From Ceraceosorus guamensis (lineage: Eukaryota; Basidiomycota; Exobasidiomycetes; Ceraceosorales; Ceraceosoraceae): 64,000 nt of DNA. The notes below the pieces were generated by a model. The model was not told where the DNA came from. It searched no databases and saw only the letters and a list, made by a program, of their open reading frames with translations. A program made the translations under genes and the position numbers. This document shows, piece by piece, positions 46,137 through 58,015 of this stretch; positions within the stretch are counted from its first letter, which is position 1, and every line of letters begins with the position of its first letter. The stretch is from assembly GCF_003144195.1 (NCBI RefSeq), contig NW_020290016.1, positions 124,001 to 188,000 on the forward strand. The letters run 5' to 3'.

Positions 46137-46439
46137 ATGCACTCACTCTCACCATGGACTCGCTATCGATCGGACCAGCTCAAAGGATCCGCTCCACCAC
46201 GCAGACATTCTCGCAAAAAGCACCACCATCACCACCACCATCATCACGCAGGCAAGAAAGACAAACACGACAAACACGCAAAAGCGCACAAGCACCACAA
46301 AGTTGCCAAGCAGAAGAAGCTTCGAGGTCACGAAAAGCATGGCAAGTTCCCATACAGAGGCCACAAAAAACATGACAAGCCTGGTCACTCTGGAGCGCAT
46401 CATCACACGAAGCCCAAAACCCTTCACTCAAAGCTTTGA
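46137..46439 (+). CDS. His/Lys-rich small ORF behind the hydrolase (uncertain gene)
   Basis: Exactly 100 codons starting with an ATG 50 bp after the hydrolase stop. A run of nine His follows RKK near the middle, then many short Lys-His-Asp units (KHDKHAKAHKHHK) and a Gly/His part (GKFPYRGHKKHDKPGH). No signal peptide or known domain. It may be an independent short gene, an extra exon of an alternative hydrolase transcript, or non-coding 3' sequence. Codon choice in the second half (AAG, CAC favoured) looks coding-like. Confidence 0.3.
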   Translation: MHSLSPWTRYRSDQLKGSAPPRRHSRKKHHHHHHHHHAGKKDKHDKHAKAHKHHKVAKQKKLRGHEKHGKFPYRGHKKHDKPGHSGAHHHTKPKTLHSKL

Positions 46440-49135
46440 GGTGAAGGCACTTCCTAGGCTTCTTAGATTGGGTGCTCCACACGAAAGATTGCTTCTTCGC
46501 CCCGAGAAGTACATGTCTGCGGCTCTTTCTCTGCTCGACTCGTCCCCTCAAGCAACAGAACTTTTTGTGGTCTCGAGCGCTCGTCCTCGCGGTTCATCTC
46601 CACCACTGTGCACCTCTGCCGACCTCAAATTGCATACGTCTGATTGTTCTTGACTTGATCTGCGTGCTCAGATCTGATAGGGCTCGCTCAGATGCGCACA
46701 GTCGCATGGTCAGCAACCAGCTCGTGTCGAACTGAAGACTAGGAAGCTTGGAAGCTTCCGCCGTGCGAGGTGTGTCGGCCGCGGTCGCATGTTGACTCTG
46801 CATGCCTGTGGGTTTCGCATTGTCGTTCTTCTTGTGAGGCGTCCGGATGAGGACCGCCGGAGCTGCGTTTGAGCGCCCGAAAGCCTCGATACGATGCGCG
46901 CTCGTGCTTGGTCGCCCCCTTGCATGCAGCTGGCACTCGGTGGGCGTCTTCATCGCATTGGAGATCAAGTTGCGGTGAGCGTCGACAGCCTGCATGCCAG
47001 TAGTCGTGATGTTCTTCTTCCCCGCATCGCGAGGCCGAGGATTCCACTTGGGAATCGTGCAGCGTGAGCGTTCGCTCCGAGCGCGGCGTCTTCGACTGGG
47101 CAAGTCGGCCAGGCGATGTTGTAGCTTCGAGCCACTCACAATTCACGCTTGGACGCCACTGATCGCTCAGACTTTTGACTCACTGACTACTACTGTGACT
47201 GACATACGCACCGTGACATGCGGTGTCTTTGGTGAGAGCCATTCACGTCATGCGGGGCGAATTTCACATTCGTTGCGTTCCCTGGCGAACGAACACTCAC
47301 GACTCGCGACTTTTCTGTTGCGCGAGCGCGGTCTTGGCCGTGACGGCCACCGTTCTCGACGCGCTTCCACTTGTCACTCTCATCAGAGCCGCTCACGCGC
47401 CTCTACGTGAGTAAATGTTTGAGCGTCCAAAAGGCGATGTCTATCACCTCAGATCTTTGCGGGCTTTGCTTCTGACCTCGTGCTGCGAACGCCAACAACG
47501 CCCTCGGCTGGCAGCACAAGGCGTACATACAGATGCGCTCACTACTCAGCAGTCAGCACACACTTGCCACCCAAGCGCTTCTCTCAAATGGGGAGTCTTG
47601 CACGCACTCGCACCGTTGTTGGCTAACAATCAAGAATATTTGCCACAAGAATCGCACGTTGCTCTCCCGCCTACAAGCAGCCGGCCGCTGTTCGAGCCTG
47701 GCACATGCAGCGCGTTGGGCAGAAGGCATGCTTGGCTCCCACTAGCCCCATGCGCAGCGGCGCAACTTCACGTCCGAGATGCCTGCCTGAGCGGACTAAA
47801 CTGCTGGGCATGAATGCGTTAGCAACATGCGAGCTGGTAATGCCCTCTCGGATGTTGCTGAGAGTGAGTCCTGGGGGCGAACCTCAACAAGCTTCGAGCC
47901 GACTCAACCCATGAATGGCGCTCGCAACATGCCCGCAGGTCGATCTTGGTGACCGATGAACGATCATTCACTCACGCCTCGCGGCTTGGACGTTCGAGTG
48001 GTTGGGTGCTGTGTAGGAAGGCCAACATCGACCGGCATCACACCTGGTGATCTTGTTGTGCGTGCTGTCGTGACCTTTGGCCGTGCAGCTGCTTCAATCG
48101 CTTCGCGGCCGCCACTTGTTCACCGGCGCCTGACCGATGTCCTACTACCCGACCGCCCGTTGCGAGACTGACGCTCATCAACAAATATAGAGTCTGAGTC
48201 ACGAGCTCTGTCCAACCGCCTTCAATCAGAATGGTGAATCAGCGATTCCTTTTAGCGTTGTAAAGACGGCGTGTGGGGGGAGCGCAAACGCCTCGCATGG
48301 CGTTCGAGGTGCATGATGCATGCCTGCATTGCCTAGCTGCATGCGTGCCTCTCCCTTGCCCTCGCCCTCGCACGCTGCGCGCACCCACCTCATCGGGAAG
48401 GTGCACGTCAATCAAGTACAGTAGTGATGGGTCCCGAATGCGGGTCAGCCCGGCCCAGAGCTAGGCGACCGTCGCAAGTCGCCGCAAAAAGCATCCACGT
48501 TCAAGACGGCACCCGTTCAACGTTCTCGAGCTGTCGTGCCGTTGGCGCGACGTTCAATCTCGTTGAGCAGGAGACTTGCCCTTCCTGGCCTTTCCAACAC
48601 GCTCGCCTCGTCGCCTTGTTTCTCCATGTCCCCAAATACATACACTATGACGAACGAGCATGGCACTAAAGCATGCGGTGTCTTGCAACGATGCACTTGA
48701 ACTACCTCTATAAGCGATCTCGCGCGCGCACGTCTCAGTCGCACGTTGTCAGTCAAGCGTCCAGCGGCAGTCGACAGCGGCAGTCAGCCCTTCCTGTTCA
48801 GGAGGCCTCGGCGTCCCCGGCAGCCTGCTTGAAGCATATATATAGCTCACGCCTTTTGACGCATCGCTCTTCCCACCCTCCCTTCATACACCATACATTT
48901 CTTTTTGTGACAATCTCACACTCGCAGACCTCTGCACTTTGAACATACCTTTCTGCTCCTCGGTAGCACGAAACCTTTCAACTCGAACCTGCACGCTTCA
49001 CAACGAGCTTTGCCAACAAGCACTTTCAGCTTTGCTCCACTCTTGCACACACTTCCTCGAGTCGCTCTCTTGCTCGCCCGTCTGCCTGCAGCTTCCACAC
49101 TTCCTCTAATCTTAGCACCCACAGCACTCACCAAC
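46440..49135. other. 2.7-kb spacer before the Kre9-like gene
   Basis: Frames at 46594-47139 (minus) and 47415-47813 (plus) have basic, low-information composition and no recognised domain. TCACGA/TCGTGA words recur. The last 300 bp carry the TATA element and pyrimidine-rich leader of the next gene. Confidence 0.45.
48835..48844 (+). promoter_or_regulatory. TATA element of the Kre9-like gene
   Basis: CATATATATAGC lies about 295 bp upstream of the ATG at 49136 and is followed by a C/T-rich leader, consistent with a strongly expressed fungal gene having a long leader. Confidence 0.55.
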
Positions 49136-49781
49136 ATGCACTTCTCCACGCTCGTCGTCGCCGTTTTGGCACCTCTTGCAGTCATCGCCTCACCAGTGCC
49201 CAAGGTCGACGAGTCGGCGGACGTAATGGCTATCCGCGCTATGGAGTCATGGGCATGGCAAGAGCCCGTGATGGAGAGGAGCCCATCCGATCCTGAGCTC
49301 ATCAAGCGCATCGTCTACAACCCAAAGATCACTAGCCCAACGGCAGAGACCGTCTGGAATGCAGGACAGACCTACAAGGTCACTTGGTGAGTGTCGTGTC
49401 GTCGATGTTGTACGCGCATGAGCCACCTGCCGAAGCCATCGCGCATGTCGCTCACCAGATTTGTTTCATTCCTTTCGCAGGTCGACCGACGACATCCCAG
49501 CCGATGCAAAGGAGTACAAGGGCATGGTCAAGCTTGGCTACGAGCCCGCCGACGGCGAAGGTGGCCTCAACTTGAAGAAGACTCTTGCCAAGGACTTCCA
49601 GTTGACCGACAACGAGGTGGAGGTCACTATCCCCGAGAACCAAGAGGAGAGGTCTGACTACATCATCGTTTTGATGGGAGACTCCGGCAACGCCAGCCCA
49701 CACTTCACCATCAAGCCAAAGTCTGACGCCCCTTCGTTCTTGAACATCGAAGAGCTTTTGGATCAAGCGAGTGAGGCTTAA
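49136..49781 (+). CDS. Small secreted protein with a Kre9/Knh1-like Ig domain
   Basis: 183 residues from exons 49136-49386 and 49481-49781. The signal peptide HFSTLVVAVLAPLAVIASPVP is cut near residue 20, followed by a propeptide-like stretch ending in a Lys-Arg site (ELIKR). The rest is one Kre9/Knh1-N domain: ITSPTAETVWNAGQTYKVTW, then after the phase-2 intron VKLGYEP, a basic middle segment, VEVTIPENQEERSDYIIVLMGDSGN and SPHFTI. Such domains occur in fungal wall proteins linked to beta-1,6-glucan and in abundant secreted proteins of unknown job. Unlike many relatives, it has no Ser/Thr-rich stalk or GPI signal and ends in a short acidic tail, so it is probably freely secreted. A TATA element lies upstream. 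Confidence 0.88.
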
Positions 49782-52700
49782 GACACTTCTCTCGTCGGTC
49801 TCGCTACCGTCGTCTCGCTCTCTGGCTCGCGCTACCCGCCACCTCATCAAGCTCTTGACCACTGCTCCAGTTCCAGATCATATCGCCTCTTAGCCCAGCA
49901 TGCTTTTAGTCTCTTCTCTGCATCCACCTATCCATACCGGACATTGCTTCTCGGCCTCATCTCCACAGGACGCTCTTCAGCACCACCTCGGCTGCACACA
50001 TTTTCCCGACTCGGCCCCGACGATCGCACTCGTGCTCGCGGCTTTTTCACGTTGAGCGATTTGCGCTGTTGCCTCGATGTTGTTTATGCCTCTCTACAAC
50101 ATTCTTATCATACTGCCCTTCCCTACTTGATGTAGATTATATTGCTATCGCCTATCATCTTAACCATCACGTGCAATCACGATGGCATATCGCCCTTATT
50201 TAAGTTCTTATGTGTGGTGACTTGAGCGGGATGAGAGGGCAGCGTGCTCGTCGCCTACGTCCGGCTGTGAGATGCGAACGCGATGCTGATGATTAAACGG
50301 CGGTCAAGGTGTCCGGGGTGGACAAGCGAGCTGCAAGTCCACGCAGAGGTTGGTGTGCTGAGCACAGGAGACAAGATGCCTTCATGACGGAAGTCCAAAT
50401 GCCCACGCGTCGTCCCTGCGCTGTAGGCGCGAACTCTGCTCGGTCCGCGCTGCTTGCGATTATTTATGGAGGTCAGTTTCTCGAATGACTTACTCGATCG
50501 GTGGATAGCTCAGGGCTTGATCACAGGTTCGTACGTACTCTGTGCATGGAGGCGTCCACGCCGACGCAAGCCCCTTATCATCGTCCTACGCGGTCTTATC
50601 TCGCGACGGGAACGATCGCGCACGCCATGTCGGCCTCGCATCACACCTTCTGGGGGAGATGGAATGACAGATCTGATGGAAGCAACCCGTAACACCCAAG
50701 CTCTTCTGTATCAGAGGGACCTCCGTAGCTCTCGAGGTTTACTTCTCGAAGAGCCTCATGAAAAGGTCCGGCCCTTTTCGGATGCCCCTATTCGTGATCG
50801 TTATCTTGTCGATACCCGCGCTTCCTGTGTACATTCTGCAGCTAGGATTGATTGTGGCACCCTTTATTCGCGTAGCAGCATAGCAGGGTACGTGCTCGCT
50901 GCTGCATGGGTTTCAGCAACGAACTAGGCCTTGCACGCCACACCTAGCTGCAACTTGGCGCCGCTTATCACCAATCTCGCGAGACCCAGCTTTGATGTGT
51001 GGCGCTCTATAGTGCGGCACTCGATCGTGATCGTGACTACCGGTATATGCATGCAGCGAAGATGAACATTGGACGCTCTAATCTGACTCAAGACTCACTG
51101 CCACAGCGAAGCGGATCCTTCGAGCACTCGTTACCAGTCTTGTGCACACCCGGCCTGTTGATGACCACAACGGTCAGTCACACCTCTCAGCGCTATGTAG
51201 CTCATACTTTTGACTGCACGTATATGTCCAGATTGCTGAGTGAGATGAATCGTGAAGATGGGTGCGATATATAGCTTAGATCTCAATTTTGAATGAGCGC
51301 GGATCCAAGGTTGGCCGCACGACGGACTCTCGGCCGCGCGCCCCGCGGGACCATCGGTTGCGCGCCTAGCTAGCTCTCGCGCGCAATCTCGCGCGGCTGC
51401 CTCACCGAAAATGAGAAATGTTTGCGCTGGGCCCTGGCTACTCAGTTTCGACGGAAGTGGTCAGCGCTCAGCACTTCGCGCTGACTGGCTCACAGAGCTT
51501 GAGAGGAAGTCGAGTCACGAGTGTTGATGAAGTCTTTATCTGCTGTTTTACCCTTGTGCGAAGCGGCCGAGCGGAGGGTTATCGAAATGGGCGAGGCTCT
51601 TCTGATCACGATTCGTCGTCGTTCGACGATATCCTCCGTATAAAAGCGCGCATGATGCATGCTTTTTGCATGCGCGCGTCGCGCTCGCCTATAGCTCTTG
51701 CTGCTGCTGCGCTGATTGACACAGCCGCCGCCGCGGATGCCCGCGACGAGGACGCAGACCATGCAGATCACTCCGGTGATTAGAAGATACGCGCGAGTGC
51801 GCGCGCCGCGTAGCTGCTGCTGCTTGCGATCCGATAAGAATTTTGAACACAACAAACTCACCTCATAGCTGTAACGTATCAACGTAGGCGCGCGCACTGC
51901 GAAATTTTTGCAACTTCGCCTAGCTGCTGGCATCGACATGCGTAAGCCAGCGCGAAATCTAGACGGGAAAGGCTGCTGCGTGAGATGGAGGGTGTCCAAG
52001 CCACTCACATGTCCCAGAAAGAGCGCGCGATCTTATAGGAGCCTCGATCGGAGTCTTGACTAGAGACAGATGACAGACAATCTCGTCTTTGCCTGCGTGA
52101 GCCCAGACGTGAGTCGTGCAGCTATGCTGGCAGCAGAGATTGATGCCAGGTGTTTCAGCCTGCTGCCCACGCTGATTAGAGAGAAATCTGCGAAGCGGAG
52201 GCCCTTCATTGTTGGCTGTCGCGCGACCCATGGGGCAGCAATTCGACAGCATATCAAAGGTCCTATACGCTCGTGGTTCGCGCGAGCCTGCAAATCACGG
52301 TGTTGAAACAATTACGTAGGAAGATTCAAGTGTTGCGAGTGTGATGGGTTCATTCGGCACGCAAAGTCTGCAACAGCACCGACGCACACTTGCGCTACTG
52401 GGCTCGTTAGCCATCGAGCAACGGAGCTCAATTTGGCACGACGGACCACAGTAGGTTCGCCGATCCGAATCTTGGCATCGCCGTCCCCAGAACAACAAGC
52501 GATGTTCATGGCAACCAAGGGTGCAAGCCAAAGTGTGCTCGTACCGAACGTCGGTCTGCTCTGCGAGCTTGTTGATCGGTCACTTTCCCGCTGATGTGAG
52601 GACAGCAGTGACGGCTTTGCAGCGAGCGTCTTGGAGTGCTTGTGCTTGCTATAGCAGCAAAAGGATTGGACAGTCAGCTAGCAAGACATCTTGATTGAGA

Positions 52701-53718
52701 CGTGAATGTGAATCAAACATAATGGGATGCAGCTTCCTGCTGAGAGTTGCTAGGCACGTCCTTGCAGCATCAGAGCAGTTGATCGTCATTAAAGTAGTCA
52801 CGAGTGTTGAGTAGAGTAAGTAAGTAGCGGTCCTGTGACCCCTCATCCATCCAGCATTCGATGGCGATGGCCTTCGCGTTCGATACGGCGCCACGGACGC
52901 GCGGAACGCCGGCCCGGCCACGCATCAGAGAGGCCCCGGCTCTAGATCATGCATTGAGCAAGAGGGCGGGCACGTCTCTGATTGGTGCACGATCTTGTAT
53001 CTGCCCATGCAGCAAGTGCCCGCACAGCAGTCATCCATTGTGATTTGCATGCATGCGCCTCCAAACCGCTGCTGCTGCGCTTTTGCATCAGCAGCTAGCC
53101 CGCGCCTCTTCTTTGACCGTGCTGCGCGGATGCGGTGTCTGCTGCAGCAGCATGGACGGCGACAAGCGAAGCGCGCGGAGGTTTCAGCAGCGGCAGCAGC
53201 AGCTATAGCAGCAGCAGCAGCAGCAGCGGCTAATCACAAATCAAGAGATCGAAAAGCATATCTGCGTGCAGAGAAGGAGAGAGCGCTTGCTGCTGCGTCA
53301 TCAATCAGAATCGTGAACAGGGCCTGCGCACAAATTTGATGCTGATAATCAAGAATCGTGAATCTTCCATCGTGCCCACACGCATCACTTTCTCCGCGCC
53401 TCTCACCTTTCCCTTGTCTCGCCCACAGCATACTCACCCGCCGCTCTGTCGAATTGACACGCGTCGGCCCCCCGTTCTTGTAGACAGCTTTGCGTCCGTC
53501 GGGAGACATTTCAAAGATCGCCATCTGGCCCGCTTGGAAGCGGCACCTTCGACTCAACTCGGGTGGCGCTGCACACAAGCTCGCCATCATTTGCAACTTC
53601 TTCAGCACAGTCTACGTGTCCTTGTAGTCCTTCGATTCAGTCGCAAAGCTCCGACGCAAATTGGCTGGCGGTGGCTACTTGGCGCTCGCACACCGTCTTA
53701 ACACCACCGCCGACTCAA
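49782..53718. other. 3.9-kb spacer upstream of urbs1
   Basis: The longest gene-poor stretch. Plus frame 50454-50927 (157 codons) and minus frame 52008-51490 (one hydrophobic helix) have no family match by eye. CAG/AGC runs cluster at 53140-53230. A pyrimidine-rich zone near 53380-53450 may be the urbs1 leader. ATTCGTGA and TCACGA words are frequent. Confidence 0.45.
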
Positions 53719-56700
53719 ATGGCCATCTCGCCAATGTCAGAGCATCGCGAACGGATGACGAAGGCTGCAGCGTCACCAAGCCCATCAGCACTCGCGTCTC
53801 GCCATAGTCTTGATTCTGCTCCCTTCTATCCAGGCGGCCATGGGCTCCCTCAATCACTCGAAAAATCCCCGTTCACTCGTCCAACGAGTGGCGGTACCAA
53901 CACCCCTTATGACAGCCCGACCCACCAAGCTGCCGGCAACGCTGCAAGACACAAGGTCAGCTTGCCCAGCTTTGCTTCACTAGATCGCGACAGTCAGCAC
54001 CGTTCGCCTCCATTGCCCGCGCCATCTGCCTCCATCTCCTCGTTTCGATTGCCCCTGGCCGGCTCGTCGGCGCAGTCAAATTCAAATCTGAGGTCGGAGA
54101 TTGGTGGTCATGGCGAAATGGTGAACGAGGACAGTCCAAGGCGCAATCATCACTCGCACTTCTCTGAGCGAAGCACTCTGGACGACTCGCCCGCAACGCT
54201 TTCGGCGCCACGAGGCGAGACGAGCTTCGAAGCGTCCCAATCAGAGCGCCCCAAGGAGCGAGTCCAAGGGTCGGGCGCAAGTATGAGCTTTGCGCCCCGT
54301 TATGGCATTCAAGCACCCAGACAGCGTAGTCCTGCTTCTCAGGCTGCGCTCAATGCCCATGCCGCTTCTGTATCAACGGAGCACCAAAAGGCACTCGTGC
54401 GAGGAGGTCCAGATCGTGTCGCCTTGAGCAATTCCGGCTTGCCTGTGAACGGAGATGCGATGCAGATGGAACAGCAAAATCGCGATGCACTCTTGGACGC
54501 TGGGGCGAGCGCAGAGTACGGTCTGCGATGTCGTGACTGCGGTACAACCAGTACACCGCTTTGGAGGCGCGCGGCCGATGGCAGCGGCAGTTCGCTCTGC
54601 AACGCGTGTGGTGAGTACTTTCGATCTAATCCCGGTGTCACGATCCGTGCTCGCCACTCTTGCAAGGTGGCGCTGGCGTAGCCTCGCGTGTGTGCGGTCA
54701 GACGCGTCATCTTTTGTCGGCGCCTCGTGCCGTGCTCTTGGCTGCGCTTATCTCTTATCACCCCCAGCGCGAACTTTGTTGCTGACCTGCGCATACTCGC
54801 TCCTGTCACAGCTCTATATCTCAAGTCGCACAACATACCACGCAAAGTGAGCTCCGCACCGATGCCCACTTCTCCTGATCCTCTCGCTCGTCCAAGGACA
54901 AATTCTGGCACATCAATTCTTCGCGAGTCGCCGGCTGCAACCACCGAGCCCGTAGTGCCTTCTGCACCACCACAAAATGGGTCGTGTCCTGGCGGCGGTT
55001 TCTGCAATGGCACGGGTGGAACTGCCGCCTGCAGCGGCTGCCCTGCCTACAATAACAATCTGGCGCATTCGGCCCGAAGATCCCAGGGACGGGCTCCCCG
55101 CACGGAGAACAGCTCTACAATCAAGTCGATGAAGCCGAGCTCTGAGCCTGTCGGAGATGCGGAAAGTTCGCATCAAGCGGCAGAAGCATCTGCCATGCAA
55201 ATTTCTGAGGCAAGCTCGCCAAAGCCGTATCCTTTCAAAGACCAGATAGGGGAGGATGGGAATATCATGGCTTTGAGATGCACAAACTGTAGTACTACCA
55301 CCACCCCCCTTTGGAGACGCGATGAAGACGGAAACAACATTTGCAACGCCTGCGGTGAGTCGGTACATCTTCTCCAGGTGAGCAATCCCTTGCAATGGGC
55401 ACTAACGATGGGGCTGCATGCTTTGCCTTCGCAGGCCTGTACCAAAAGCTCCATGGCACGCAGCGTCCGATCGGAATGCGCAAGTCGGTCATAAAGCGTC
55501 GCAAGCGTGTGCCGGGAGGCAGCAGCACTGCAGCTTCGAAAGCTACGCCTGGCCCTCTCCTTCCTGACACTGGATCGCCCGCTCGCAGCACGCCACTAGA
55601 CAAGGGCACGCCAAGCGTCAACACGTTTTCAGCTGCGCCGGAGCCAGCCGCGACTGCTCGCGACGCGAATGACGCCGCACACGAAGCAGCCATGGCCTTG
55701 ATGGAAGTCGGTCGCCCTCAGCAACTCCCTCAAGCCCATGCTTTGAGCGCGCAGAATTCAACGTACGATGACCACCACACACGAGGCTCCCCTCTTCCTC
55801 CACGTGGAAGACCAGACACGCCGGTTTCCGGGCGTCCTGTGAAAAAGCCCAGGAAAAGCGCAAGCACGTCTAGGTCCGGGCAATTCAGCGATGAGCCTCG
55901 TGGCGCTGAACGTCGCACGCATGTAGACGACCTCACACTGGACGTTCGCAGAAGCCAGGCTCCGATGCCAAGAAGAGACCACCTCAGCCTCGACCACGCT
56001 GATTCGCGCATTCCTTTCTCGGTGCAGCAGCGACCGAGCTCCGCTGCGGACACTGCAGAATCTGGTGCGATCAGGCACCCCTCGGCATACTCAACCACCG
56101 CAACGATTGAGGATGGAGCGAAGCCCGCCAACGAAGCCAGCCAGCAAGGAGATAGAAAGGTAGCCACAGCACTGCCAGCGCAATCTGGCCAGCCTCATCA
56201 CCATCATCGTGAGTCAAAAGAATGAAATTGCTCGCGGCACATGCTAAACATCGTTCCCAATGGCTGTTGATCCGTAAAACGCAGATCATCACCATCATCA
56301 TCCAGCCCACGTCCACACTCATCACCCCGCCCACGTGCACCATGTGCCAGTCCGCCCGAGCGCAGCTGGCCTACCAAATGCCCCTGCATCCACGCACCCT
56401 CTGTCGGACCTTGAGCGTCATGTCGCAGAGCTCATTGCAGAAAAGCGTCGCATCGAAGACCTCATCGTTCGCTCGGAAGCGCTACTGCGGAGTGCGAAAG
56501 ATGGGACCTGGACCCCTGGGCAGCCCTTGCCAATGCCTCACACTCCGGGCCATTCCCACCAGCCAATCGTCAAAACAGCCTCCCACCCTCACACTCACAC
56601 TGCGCACTTGCACGCTCACGTCCACCCTCACGCGCATCATCATCACACGCATCCTCATGCACATGCACACCACGCGCATCCTCACGTTCACGCTTCACAC

Positions 56701-57282
56701 GCCCACGCAGCCGTAGGGGAGCAGTCAAAAGCTCTGGCTAGTGCGGGCGATGGAGTAGGCAGCAAGGCTGCCGACGCAGATGCGTTGACGGGCGGCGAGG
56801 ATGGAGCAGGGTCCGTTGCACAAAGCCAATCGCATAGCCACTCATCCAAGGACAGCAAAAGCCGATCCACTGGCTCCGAAGACCGCGCAAGCTTCGAATC
56901 GCGCATGGCTCAGCTGCCTGTCAAAGCAGCCGTGCCTCTTCGCAGGACATCCAGCGTCGCCTCATCTGCCACGCCAAGCACACGCTCCGGCGCGAATCCA
57001 GCAGCGCTCGCGACAAATAGCTCTGTCCGACCAAGAGTCTGGGGCACCAGTCCTCCTAGCGACTCTTCCGCACGGTCCAAATACGAGGAAGACGCAGAAT
57101 CGGCAGAGTGGAAGCGGGCTTACGGCAACCGCCTGCTCGAGTCACCTGGTGATTGGAAAGGCCACGCGAAGCCTATCGCGCCGCGGCGCACACCTTCCAA
57201 CGTACCAATTGCTCCTTCAAGCCCTGCGAGCAGCTCAAAGAGCATTCTCGCTGGCAGCGCTACTTCGGAAAGACGGGCCTGA
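53719..57282 (+). CDS. urbs1: Urbs1/SreA-type GATA repressor of iron uptake
   Basis: Represses siderophore and iron-uptake genes when iron is ample. Exons 53719-54610, 54812-55354, 55435-56208 and 56285-57282 give 1068 residues (described Urbs1 is about 950). Finger 1 at about 270-297: [14 protein letters not shown] ending CNAC, then Ala-Leu-Tyr-Leu-Lys after the intron. The Cys-rich iron-sensing motif [19 protein letters not shown] at about 356-374 is the hallmark of the Urbs1/SRE/SreA group. Finger 2 at about 455-485: [19 protein letters not shown] joined to LYQKLHG, followed by [10 protein letters not shown]. Both fingers are cut by an intron at the same position (after the last Cys, phase 1). 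The C-terminal third has two His-rich tracts (about 734-760 and 836-876) around a short coiled coil ([20 protein letters not shown]). Confidence 0.95.
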
Positions 57283-58015
57283 TCTTCCGCTGCATCGCCA
57301 ACCTCCACCCAGACGTAAGGGAGGGGTGACGTCTACTGCGAAAGCCCGGTCGCGCGAGGCGATCCCTTCCGACATCAGCATTTGTACTTTACCCAAAACG
57401 CAAAATGAGAGTAATCGCCTTGCCCTGAGGGTGTGATGACTTGTCGGATCGCACTTTGCAAGCGCAGCGCTGAATCTCGCCTGCTCAGGCGCCAGAAGCC
57501 GTACGTTAAAATTTGATAGCCTGAAGGGATGACATTGCGAGGTGCCGAAAGCTGAAGACCATGTGCTAAGTCGGCGAAGCCCAGAAACGGTTCGTTGGAC
57601 ATCTCAGCGGTCTAATGCGACATTTGGGTGGGTGCACGCATGTCCAAAATCTAAGTGTGATGACCCCCCTCTCCAATTTCCTGACTGATGCTTGTGTACT
57701 CCCATTGCCCGGCAGGCGGGGGGTTTTCAAGAGGCTCATGTCTGTAGGGCAAGGTATTGGATGACATCAGCTCGGAGTCGCAAGTGAAGTTGCAGCTGCG
57801 TGTGACGAAGGACATGCTCCAGGACCCGCGGTCGCGAAGTTACTGGTGACCACGTCGCCGCCTCTCAACCCCTGGAGAGTCTGCCTGGTGTCCGCGGACG
57901 ACGAATCTTGAATGCATCGAGGCAGCGTAGCACCCACTATGTCCATCCTGTCATTAGCACCGGCCAATAGGAGCTTCTACCCTCGACGAAGCTTCTCGGC
58001 TTGCCCTCGCAACAC
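57283..58015. other. Convergent spacer urbs1 / NDUFA5
   Basis: About 730 bp of 3' flank for both genes. A possible extra 3' exon for NDUFA5 could lie near 57770-57950, after a CTAAT-like branch site, but its translation does not resemble the family. Confidence 0.45.

Noticed and set aside
46594-47139. 181-codon minus-strand ORF
   Set aside because: Basic low-information composition, no recognised family, no promoter or intron evidence.
50500-50560. GGTGGATAGCTCAGGGC resembling a tRNA 5' half
   Set aside because: No anticodon or T-arm folding could be drawn from the next 60 bases.
50454-50927. 157-codon plus-strand ORF as a possible effector
   Set aside because: No signal peptide, no cysteine pattern and an Arg-rich composition typical of chance frames in GC-rich DNA.
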